Source: Deltaproteobacteria bacterium
GTDB taxonomy: Bacteria > Desulfobacterota > BSN033 > UBA1163
Assembly (NCBI GenBank): GCA_016875155.1
Contig: VGSD01000214.1
Coordinates: 1-5,604 of the forward strand
Reading direction: 5' to 3'
Length of the DNA: 5,604 nt
Shown: positions 1 to 5,137 of the stretch, piece after piece
Position numbering within the stretch: the first letter of the stretch is position 1
Layout of the letters: each line of letters begins with the position of its first letter
The notes under the pieces: model-generated
Told to the model about the DNA's origin: nothing
The model's database searches: none
The model's input: the letters and a program-made list of their open reading frames with translations, nothing else
Program-made: the position numbers and the translations under genes

Positions 1-16
1 ACCCCTATCTCTTCAT

Positions 17-93
<77 letters not shown>

Positions 94-103
94 ATTTGGG
101 TTA

Positions 104-132
104 AGACTAATCCATCTACTAAAGTTTGTCAA
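104..132 (-). promoter_or_regulatory. Probable sigma-70-type promoter for the initiator tRNA
   Basis: On the minus strand a perfect TTGACA (132 down to 127) is followed after 17 bases by TAGTCT (109 down to 104). TAGTCT keeps the two most important -10 bases, A2 and T6. The first base of the mature tRNA lies 10 bases beyond the -10 element, leaving room for a short 5' leader for RNase P to remove. The -10 match is only 3 of 6, so confidence is moderate. Confidence 0.5.
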
Positions 133-235
133 GTTTTCTCTATTGATTACAGTGATTTTAAAAAATGATTCAGGAGATTTTTTTTGGGTTTTTATGAATC
201 TCCAAATCATCCCCTGCGTCCAAGAGGTTAAAGGG

Positions 236-264
236 TTGACATCACTTCTCCTCTTTCTTAGAAT
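236..264 (+). promoter_or_regulatory. Strong sigma-70-type promoter for lptF-lptG
   Basis: A perfect TTGACA (236-241) is followed by a 17-base spacer and TAGAAT (259-264), which matches the -10 consensus at 5 of 6 positions. A start 6-8 bases after the -10 would fall at about 270-272, only 2-4 bases before the lptF ATG at 274. No Shine-Dalgarno precedes that ATG, which fits a leaderless transcript. Confidence 0.75.
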
Positions 265-273
265 ACACTGAAA

Positions 274-1455
274 ATGAAGAAAACAACCTATCTCTATATT
301 CTAAAAGAGATCTTTCCGATCTTTTTCATCGGTTTGATGACCTTCACCGTCATCCTCCTGATGGACAAAATCCTCAAACTGATTGAATTGATCGTGACCC
401 GTGGGGTCCACGCTTCGCAGATTGTCATGCTTCTTCTCTTTATTTCGCCGTCTTTTCTAATTTTCACCATTCCAATGGCCTTCCTGTTAGCCACTCTTCT
501 CTCTTTCGGAAGGCTGTCTGGCGACAGCGAAATTACCGCTTTTAAAGCTTCAGGAATGAGTCTTTACCAACTCTATCTCCCCGTACTTTTGTTCTCCATC
601 CTAACCTATCTTTCGACCACCTTTCTGGTCATCTATGGTCTCCCTTGGGGAAACCGCGGATTCAAAGCGACGCTCTATATGATGGCTCAATCCAAGGCGG
701 ATATTGAAATCAAAGAGAGGGTCTTCAATGATGTCTTTGATGGATTTGTGATCTATGTCGATAAAGTCCCCCTCCAGGGCAAGAAGATGGAGGGAATTCT
801 CATCCATGATGAGAGAGATAAGGAGAAAGTGAATACGATCTTTGCCCGGGAAGGTTTCCTTGTCAGTAACCCGAAGTCCCAGGAGGTGGTCCTCAGGCTT
901 CTTGACGGAGATATCCACCGGTTTGAGCCCCGCACCAATATCTATCAAAAGATGCAATTCAACACCTATGATCTCAGGCTCGAACTTGCTAAAACGTTCG
1001 CTGCAATGGGAAAGAAATTGAAAGATCATGAGATGTCGATTGACGATATTAAAGAAAAGATTGAGATGAGAAAAGTCATAGGAGCAGATATCACTCCTCA
1101 GGAAGTCGAACTCCATAAGCGGTATGCCATTCCTTTTTCTTGTCTTGTCTTTGGACTGCTCGGGGTTCCACTGGGGATTCAACCCCGCCGTTCAGGAAGG
1201 TCCTATGGGTTTGTCCTCAGCCTTCTCCTTCTTCTCGCCTATTATATCTCACTCACGGCCTCTGAAATTCTGGCTATCCGGAAAACGATTCCTCCGTTTC
1301 TGGCGGGATGGGCTCCCAACTTCCTATTCGGAGTTTTTGGAATTTATCTCCTGATTAAGGCTGCAAAGGAATCTCCCTTTAAACCTCTGGTCTGGGTGAC
1401 GGAGGCATTCGACTTCATCCAGAGAAAGTGGAAAGGGCTCTTTGAAGATGTTTGA
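274..1455 (+). CDS. lptF: LPS export ABC transporter permease LptF (YjgP/YjgQ family)
   Basis: This is an inner-membrane subunit of the LptB2FG transporter, which extracts lipopolysaccharide from the outer leaflet of the inner membrane and feeds it to LptC and the periplasmic bridge. The 393-residue protein has the family architecture. There are three N-terminal membrane segments (about 10-30, 48-75, 97-122), a periplasmic jelly-roll-like domain (about 130-265) and three C-terminal segments (about 284-302, 311-332, 340-363). The cytoplasmic coupling-helix motif SGDSEITAFKASGMSLYQL (82-100) contacts the LptB ATPase in characterised homologues. The ATG at 274 is chosen because the next Met (residue 22) lies inside the first membrane segment. 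It has no Shine-Dalgarno and sits just behind a strong promoter. The end overlaps lptG by 8 bases, indicating translational coupling. Assigning F rather than G rests on gene order and the longer C-terminus; the two paralogues are hard to separate by eye. Confidence 0.93.
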   Translation: MKKTTYLYILKEIFPIFFIGLMTFTVILLMDKILKLIELIVTRGVHASQIVMLLLFISPSFLIFTIPMAFLLATLLSFGRLSGDSEITAFKASGMSLYQLYLPVLLFSILTYLSTTFLVIYGLPWGNRGFKATLYMMAQSKADIEIKERVFNDVFDGFVIYVDKVPLQGKKMEGILIHDERDKEKVNTIFAREGFLVSNPKSQEVVLRLLDGDIHRFEPRTNIYQKMQFNTYDLRLELAKTFAAMGKKLKDHEMSIDDIKEKIEMRKVIGADITPQEVELHKRYAIPFSCLVFGLLGVPLGIQPRRSGRSYGFVLSLLLLLAYYISLTASEILAIRKTIPPFLAGWAPNFLFGVFGIYLLIKAAKESPFKPLVWVTEAFDFIQRKWKGLFEDV

Positions 1456-2542
1456 AAGTCATTTGGTCTTACACCGTTATGTCATCCGTGAATATCTGAA
1501 AGTCTTCTTTCTCAGTCTGAGCGGATTAATCCTCATCTATGTGGTTGTCCTTTTTTTTCAGAAAGTAGATACATTTATTAAATATCAAGCTCCATTTTTC
1601 CTCATTTTTGAATATCTTCTCTTCAAGATCCCCGAGGTGATCTTTCAATGGACCCTTCCCTATGCCGTATTGCTCTCCACCCTTCTCACCCTGGGGACCT
1701 TTTCCCGCCACAGTGAGATTACCGCTATGAAGGCGGGGGGGGTTAGCCTTTATCGAATCACCATTCCACTATTTATCATCGCCCTCTTCATCAGCCTCAT
1801 TTCATTCATTGGAAACGAGTATCTTGTCCCCTTGACCAACCAGAAGACGCGTTATCTCCTTTCGGCACAAGTGAGGAAAGAACAGCAGACCAGTTTCTTC
1901 AAAAATTACAAACTCTGGTACCGTAGCGACCGCGGCATCTTCAACATCCAATTGTTAGATCCGGAGAAAAGAGAATTGAAAGGGATCACCCTTTATCAAT
2001 TTGATGATCAATTCCGTTGCACCTATCGGATCGATGCCAGAGAAGCGAAATGGATCGATGGGAAATGGAAATTCTATCAGGGGGCAACGAGGGAGTTCGG
2101 AGAGGGAGGGACGATTCGAACCCTCCCCTTTTCAGAGATGGAGATTTCCCTCCCGGAGGACTGGGAATCTTTTCAGAGGATCGAGCGTAAGGCAGGAGAA
2201 ATGAGTTACACCGAACTACGAAACTATGTCCAGAAGATTCAGGCCTCGGGTTATGATTCCACCCGATATCTGGTGGATCTTTACTCGAAACTTTCTTTTC
2301 CTTTCTTAAACCTGATCATGGTCCTGATCGGTATTCCATTTGCCTTGAAGACTGGACGATCAGGAGGGATCGCCTTGAGCATTGGGATAAGCGTCATGAT
2401 CGGGTTTGCCTATGGCGTGACCTTCTATATCTTCCTCTCCTTTGGAAAATCTGGGATCCTCCCCCCTCTCCTGGCTGCCTGGACACCCACCCTGCTCTTT
2501 GGCCTCGCCGGGATCTTCACCTTGACCAACATCCGACAATAA
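1448..2542 (+). CDS. lptG: LPS export ABC transporter permease LptG (YjgP/YjgQ family)
   Basis: This is the partner permease of LptF in the LPS extraction complex and a paralogue of it. The 364-residue protein repeats the same plan. It has membrane segments at about 20-38, 50-82 and 105-127, a periplasmic domain (about 130-275), then segments at about 282-300, 305-331 and 337-360. The coupling-helix motif SRHSEITAMKAGGVSLYRI (86-104) is parallel to that of LptF. The start is taken as ATG 1448, because AAAGGG at 1432-1437 is 10 bases upstream. An in-frame TTG at 1442 would add only two residues and is too close to that ribosome site. The 8-base overlap with lptF puts both under the promoter at 236-264. 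The genes for LptB, LptA and LptC are not in the window. A long palindrome follows the stop by 10 bases. Confidence 0.93.
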   Translation: MFESHLVLHRYVIREYLKVFFLSLSGLILIYVVVLFFQKVDTFIKYQAPFFLIFEYLLFKIPEVIFQWTLPYAVLLSTLLTLGTFSRHSEITAMKAGGVSLYRITIPLFIIALFISLISFIGNEYLVPLTNQKTRYLLSAQVRKEQQTSFFKNYKLWYRSDRGIFNIQLLDPEKRELKGITLYQFDDQFRCTYRIDAREAKWIDGKWKFYQGATREFGEGGTIRTLPFSEMEISLPEDWESFQRIERKAGEMSYTELRNYVQKIQASGYDSTRYLVDLYSKLSFPFLNLIMVLIGIPFALKTGRSGGIALSIGISVMIGFAYGVTFYIFLSFGKSGILPPLLAAWTPTLLFGLAGIFTLTNIRQ

Positions 2543-2552
2543 GGGTTATGGT

Positions 2553-2613
2553 GTTGATTGGGTTTATTGGGTTTGTTGGGTTAAACCCAATGAACTCAAC
2601 GAACTCAATAGAC
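2553..2613 (+). repeat. Long imperfect palindrome made of 9-base tandem repeats
   Basis: The left arm holds three copies of a 9-mer (ATTGGGTTT, ATTGGGTTT, GTTGGGTTA; 2557-2583). The right arm holds three complementary copies (AACCCAATG, AACTCAACG, AACTCAATA; 2584-2610). Bases 2553-2582 can pair with 2584-2613 almost end to end. There are two clear mismatches (2566/2600 and 2556/2610) and about six G-U pairs if transcribed from the plus strand. It fills the gap between the convergent lptG and ccdA genes, so it may end or protect the lptFG mRNA. No T-run follows on either strand, so it is not a standard intrinsic terminator. Confidence 0.8.
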
Positions 2614-2616
2614 CGA

Positions 2617-2648
2617 TTAACCAATTTAAAGATTGGCGAGTTGGTTAA
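2617..2648. repeat. Perfect 8-base inverted repeat across the ccdA stop codon
   Basis: TTAACCAA (2617-2624) and TTGGTTAA (2641-2648) are exact inverted copies separated by 16 bases. A competing inner pair, CCAAT/ATTGG (2621-2625 and 2632-2636), is also possible. The repeat spans the minus-strand ccdA stop (2626-2628). It could add to transcript ending between the convergent genes, but it is AT-rich and has no T-run, so its function is uncertain. Confidence 0.4.
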
Positions 2649-3354
2649 AGAAGGCGTTGATGTCCCGGAGGGTATCGGTCAGGATGAGAATCCCGATGGC
2701 AATGAGAAAGATTCCGCTGATGAGTGTAACCCACCTCATATAACGTTTGATCTTATCAAAGGCCGACAGAAAAGAATTGAAGGCCAGGGAGGATAGGAAA
2801 AAGGGAATGCCAAGTCCTAAGGAATAGACCGCCAACAGCAGAATGCCTGTGGTGAAGCTTTTAGCGGTGCTTGCATAGATGAGAATAGTGGAGAGGATGG
2901 GACCGATGCAGGGAGTCCATCCTGCCGCAAAGACCACACCTACCAGAAAAGAACCCAGATAGCCTAGGGGTTTTTTCCCCATCTCGAATCGTTTCTCCAT
3001 CTGGAGAAAAGGGATGTTGATGATACCGGTAAATTGAATGCCGAGAATGATGATGAGCACTCCTCCCACCTTCATGATCCAAGATTGATATTCAATGAGT
3101 ATCTGCCCCAGATAAGAAGCGGATGCACCCATCAGAATGAAGACCGTTGAAAACCCTGTTATGAAAAGAATGGAATGCAGGGTCGTCGCCAAACGGACCT
3201 TTGATTTGGCTTTTTCATCGGTCAGATCTTGAAAAGAGACCCCAGTGATATAGGTGATATAGGAAGGGACCAAAGGCAGGACGCAGGGTGAGACAAAAGA
3301 AAGGAGCCCTGCCGTAAACGCAATTAGAGTTGAAACGTCTTGTTGGGGGTGCAT
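2626..3354 (-). CDS. ccdA: CcdA/DsbD-type thiol-disulfide transmembrane electron transporter
   Basis: This polytopic inner-membrane protein moves reducing equivalents from cytoplasmic thioredoxin to periplasmic thiol proteins, for example those that keep apocytochrome c or oxidised partners reduced. The 242-residue length is typical of stand-alone CcdA, which corresponds to the DsbD membrane core without its soluble ends. Six membrane segments are visible (about 7-31, 58-83, 93-115, 132-158, 166-192, 207-226). The paired redox cysteines lie in the two family motifs: SPCVLP (C24, segment 1) and TPCIGP (C149, segment 4). The ATG at 3354 fits the family's short N-terminus, but no Shine-Dalgarno precedes it. 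It is transcribed alone, divergent from the thiamine-binding gene and convergent with lptG. No thioredoxin-like or cytochrome c biogenesis partner gene is nearby, so its client cannot be told from context. Confidence 0.93.
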   Translation of the reverse strand: MHPQQDVSTLIAFTAGLLSFVSPCVLPLVPSYITYITGVSFQDLTDEKAKSKVRLATTLHSILFITGFSTVFILMGASASYLGQILIEYQSWIMKVGGVLIIILGIQFTGIINIPFLQMEKRFEMGKKPLGYLGSFLVGVVFAAGWTPCIGPILSTILIYASTAKSFTTGILLLAVYSLGLGIPFFLSSLAFNSFLSAFDKIKRYMRWVTLISGIFLIAIGILILTDTLRDINAFFNQLANL

Positions 3355-3417
3355 AGGAAATTAATATATTTATACAATAATTCGAAAAAAAAAGACACCT
3401 ATTTCTTTTTATATCCG

Positions 3418-3446
3418 TTGACAACGAAAGAACACAATGGTAAATT
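3418..3446 (+). promoter_or_regulatory. Probable promoter for the thiamine-binding protein gene
   Basis: A perfect TTGACA (3418-3423), a 17-base spacer and TAAATT (3441-3446, 4 of 6 consensus matches including A2 and T6) predict a start near 3452-3454. That gives a leader of about 20 bases that still contains the AGGAGG ribosome site. The leader is far too short for a TPP riboswitch. Confidence 0.6.
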
Positions 3447-3462
3447 TTTATCAAAATGATTC

Positions 3463-3468
3463 AGGAGG
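3463..3468 (+). promoter_or_regulatory. Consensus ribosome binding site that fixes the start at 3475
   Basis: AGGAGG is followed by six bases and then ATG 3475, a workable spacing. The in-frame TTG at 3469 abuts the site directly and would be sterically excluded, so the two-residue longer reading is rejected. Confidence 0.85.
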
Positions 3469-3474
3469 TTGGTT

Positions 3475-3783
3475 ATGGCTATTCTGGAAGTCAGCATTGT
3501 TCCGATCGGGACTGGAGGGACAAGCGTCAGTGCTTATGTGGCAGAGTGCGTTAAGATTTTACAAAAGGAGAAGAAGATTAAACACGAACTCACCTCCATG
3601 GGGTCCAATCTTGAAGGTGACCTAAAGAACCTGATGCGCGTGGTGATGAAAATGCACGAAGTTCCTTTTCGTAAGGGCGCCAAGCGAGTTTCAACCGCGA
3701 TCAGAATTGATGATCGTCGGGATAAGAAAGGAACCCTGGAGGGTAAGAAAAAAGCGGTCGAAGCCAAATTAAAAAAACAATAA
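3475..3783 (+). CDS. MTH1187-family thiamine-binding protein (DUF77/UPF0045)
   Basis: This is a small cytoplasmic protein of 102 residues, the normal size for the MTH1187/YkoF-like family. Members fold as ferredoxin-like dimers that assemble further, and structures of relatives bind thiamine or related ligands; the physiological role is not settled. Recognisable family blocks are the N-terminal strand with PIGTGGTSVS (10-19), then HELTSMGSNLEGD (37-49), then KRVSTAIRIDDRRDK (70-84) and a lysine-rich C-terminal helix. No signal peptide or membrane segment is present. It has its own promoter and a consensus Shine-Dalgarno, and is probably co-transcribed with the hydrolase gene 50 bases downstream. 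No thiamine biosynthesis gene or TPP riboswitch is visible, so a link to thiamine here rests on the family alone. Confidence 0.88.
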   Translation: MAILEVSIVPIGTGGTSVSAYVAECVKILQKEKKIKHELTSMGSNLEGDLKNLMRVVMKMHEVPFRKGAKRVSTAIRIDDRRDKKGTLEGKKKAVEAKLKKQ

Positions 3784-3785
3784 AG

Positions 3786-3820
3786 TTCATCGTCCATTGT
3801 TTATCGTTCAACGTTTACCA
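3786..3820 (+). repeat. Degenerate 7-base tandem repeat, five units
   Basis: Five consecutive heptamers, TTCATCG, TCCATTG, TTTATCG, TTCAACG and TTTACCA, vary around TTCATCG. They fill the spacer between the thiamine-binding gene stop and the AGGAGG (3823-3828) of the hydrolase gene. No promoter-like pair or T-run is seen in it. It looks like a decayed short-period repeat rather than a binding-site array. Confidence 0.5.
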
Positions 3821-3833
3821 ACAGGAGGTTATC

Positions 3834-4490
3834 ATGAAAATAAAATGGTACGGTCATGCAGCCTTTTTAATCACCTCTGAAAAGGGAACAAAGATCATTC
3901 TCGATCCTTATGAACCCGGAGCCTTTGGGGGACAGCTTTCCTACGGCAAGATCAATGACCAGGCAGATATGGTCCTCACCAGTCATGATCATGCAGACCA
4001 CAATGATACGAAAAGCCTTCCGGGTTCACCACAGGTGGTCAAAGGAAGTGGATCGAAGACGATCAAAGGGGTCTCCATCAAAGGAATTTCCACCTATCAT
4101 GATTCTTCCAAAGGAAGCGAACGTGGAGCGAATACCATCTTTAACCTTCAGGTTGATGGAATTCAGGTCTGCCATCTGGGAGACCTCGGTCATCTCCTGA
4201 GCGATAAAGAGGTTGCGGAGATCGGTCCGGTGGACGTCCTTCTCATTCCTGTGGGAGGATTTTTTACGATCGACGCCAAAGAGGCAACCCGTGTGGCTGA
4301 ACAGATCAAACCGAAGGTCCTTATCCCCATGCATTTTAAGACGGGGAAGTGTGGATTTTCCATCGCACCAGTCGAAGATTTTATAAAGGGGAAACCCGCT
4401 CCCAAACAGATTGGATCCAGTGAGACGACTTTCGATAAAGCCTCCCTTTCACAAAAGATGGAGATCGTTATCCTGGAGCATGCCCTGTAA
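3834..4490 (+). CDS. UPF0173-type metal-dependent hydrolase (metallo-beta-lactamase fold)
   Basis: The 218-residue soluble protein has the full metal site of the metallo-beta-lactamase superfamily. It comprises HDHADH at 51-56 (the HxHxDH signature), H89 in TYHD, D117 in HLGDLGH, and H167 in PMHFKT. The N-terminus MKIKWYGHAAFLI and the LDPY block (23-26) are characteristic of the UPF0173/YtkL branch, whose members are called L-ascorbate-lactonase-like or generic hydrolases. The true substrate is unknown, and the motif set does not indicate beta-lactam hydrolysis. The start is secure, with AGGAGG at 3823-3828 five bases before the ATG. It probably shares a transcript with the thiamine-binding gene, although the two products have no known joint function. 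Confidence 0.9.
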   Translation: MKIKWYGHAAFLITSEKGTKIILDPYEPGAFGGQLSYGKINDQADMVLTSHDHADHNDTKSLPGSPQVVKGSGSKTIKGVSIKGISTYHDSSKGSERGANTIFNLQVDGIQVCHLGDLGHLLSDKEVAEIGPVDVLLIPVGGFFTIDAKEATRVAEQIKPKVLIPMHFKTGKCGFSIAPVEDFIKGKPAPKQIGSSETTFDKASLSQKMEIVILEHAL

Positions 4491-4510
4491 TTTTTACGGC
4501 GAATTACACC

Positions 4511-4561
4511 AATGATACCGAGTTTCACGAATAAAATCTATTCGTGTCATTTGTTATCATT
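4511..4561 (+). repeat. Imperfect palindrome between the hydrolase gene and hpt
   Basis: The core stem is CACGAATA (4526-4533) with TATTCGTG (4539-4546) around a 5-base loop. After a two-base internal mismatch the arms pair again (4511-4523 with 4549-4561), with one mismatch (4518/4554) and two G-U pairs in the plus-strand RNA. Related ATTCGT-like words continue to about 4575, suggesting a short-period repeat folded on itself. It lies 20 bases after the hydrolase stop and could act as an mRNA 3' end or processing structure. No T-run follows. Confidence 0.65.
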
Positions 4562-4594
4562 CGTCCTGTTCGTTATCGCTTTTGAGCAAAATTT

Positions 4595-5137
4595 ATGGCC
4601 AAGCCCCATTTGAATCTTCTGCTCACGGCAGAAGAGATTGAATCGATCGTAAAAAAACTGGCGGATCAGATCTCCAGGGATTACGAGGGAAAAGAACTCA
4701 TCCTGGTTTGCGTCCTGAAGGGCGCCTTCATGTTTCTTTCAGACCTGATCCGCCATCTCCGGATTCCAGTGAAGGTCGATTTCGTCAGGCTCGCCAGTTA
4801 CGGGGCCGGAACAAAGAGCTCTGGACTGGTTGAAATCACCAAAGATATTGAAACCCCCATTGATGGGAAAGATGTGCTCATCATCGAAGATATCGTCGAT
4901 AGCGGCCGGACCCTCGTTTTTTTGAAAGAACGGCTATCCCTCTCAAATCCTCGCTCTGTAAAGATCTGTGCCCTTCTGGATAAAAAAGCCCGCCGAGAAG
5001 TGGAAACGAATGCGGACTACCTGGGCAAAGAGATCGAGAATGTTTTTATTGTAGGTTATGGGATTGACTTCAATGAAAACTACCGTAACCTTCCAGAGAT
5101 CTACTATGTCTCCCCTTCCGAGCAGGAAAAAAAGTGA
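4595..5137 (+). CDS. hpt: Hypoxanthine phosphoribosyltransferase (purine salvage)
   Basis: This cytosolic enzyme joins hypoxanthine (and usually guanine) to PRPP to give IMP or GMP. The length, 180 residues, is standard for bacterial Hpt. The PRPP-binding loop is VLIIEDIVDSGRTL (94-107), with acidic pair E98/D99 and catalytic-base aspartate D102. LKG (41-43) is the pyrophosphate-binding loop, RLASYG (65-70) belongs to the flexible active-site loop, and LDKKARR (128-134) contains the purine-contacting lysine K130. FIVGYGIDFNENYRNLPEI (151-169) supplies the base-stacking region and the metal-binding D158. The ATG at 4595 matches the usual short N-terminus, but the upstream GAG (4584-4586) is only a weak ribosome site. 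Its stop codon is immediately followed by a hairpin-rich element, and its last 32 bases may overlap the start of the next gene in another frame. Confidence 0.95.
   Translation: MAKPHLNLLLTAEEIESIVKKLADQISRDYEGKELILVCVLKGAFMFLSDLIRHLRIPVKVDFVRLASYGAGTKSSGLVEITKDIETPIDGKDVLIIEDIVDSGRTLVFLKERLSLSNPRSVKICALLDKKARREVETNADYLGKEIENVFIVGYGIDFNENYRNLPEIYYVSPSEQEKK

Noticed and set aside
173..203. Inverted repeat GGAGATT / AATCTCC with a T-run in the loop
   Set aside because: The stem has only 7 pairs around a 17-base loop, and no transcript is expected to end there. It is not convincing as a terminator.
601..1182. 193-codon open frame on the minus strand opposite lptF
   Set aside because: It lies entirely within a clear LptF coding region and has no recognisable domain or ribosome site. 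It is a shadow of biased codon use.
2557..2610. Tandem 9-mers as a CRISPR or iteron array
   Set aside because: The units are contiguous with no spacers, half are inverted, and no cas, rep or origin gene is near.
2548..2796. Plus-strand open frame running from the 9-mer palindrome into the ccdA 3' end
   Set aside because: Its start lies next to or inside the repeat, it is antisense to CcdA coding sequence, and its product has no familiar features.
3355..3474. TPP riboswitch ahead of the thiamine-binding gene
   Set aside because: No thi-box words or three-way junction are visible, and the predicted leader after the promoter is only about 20 bases.
4551..4579. Promoter for hpt (TTGTTA, then TATCGC 17 bases later)
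   Set aside because: The match is 3 of 6 in the -10 and it lies within repeated TTCGTTATC words, so the similarity is most likely incidental.
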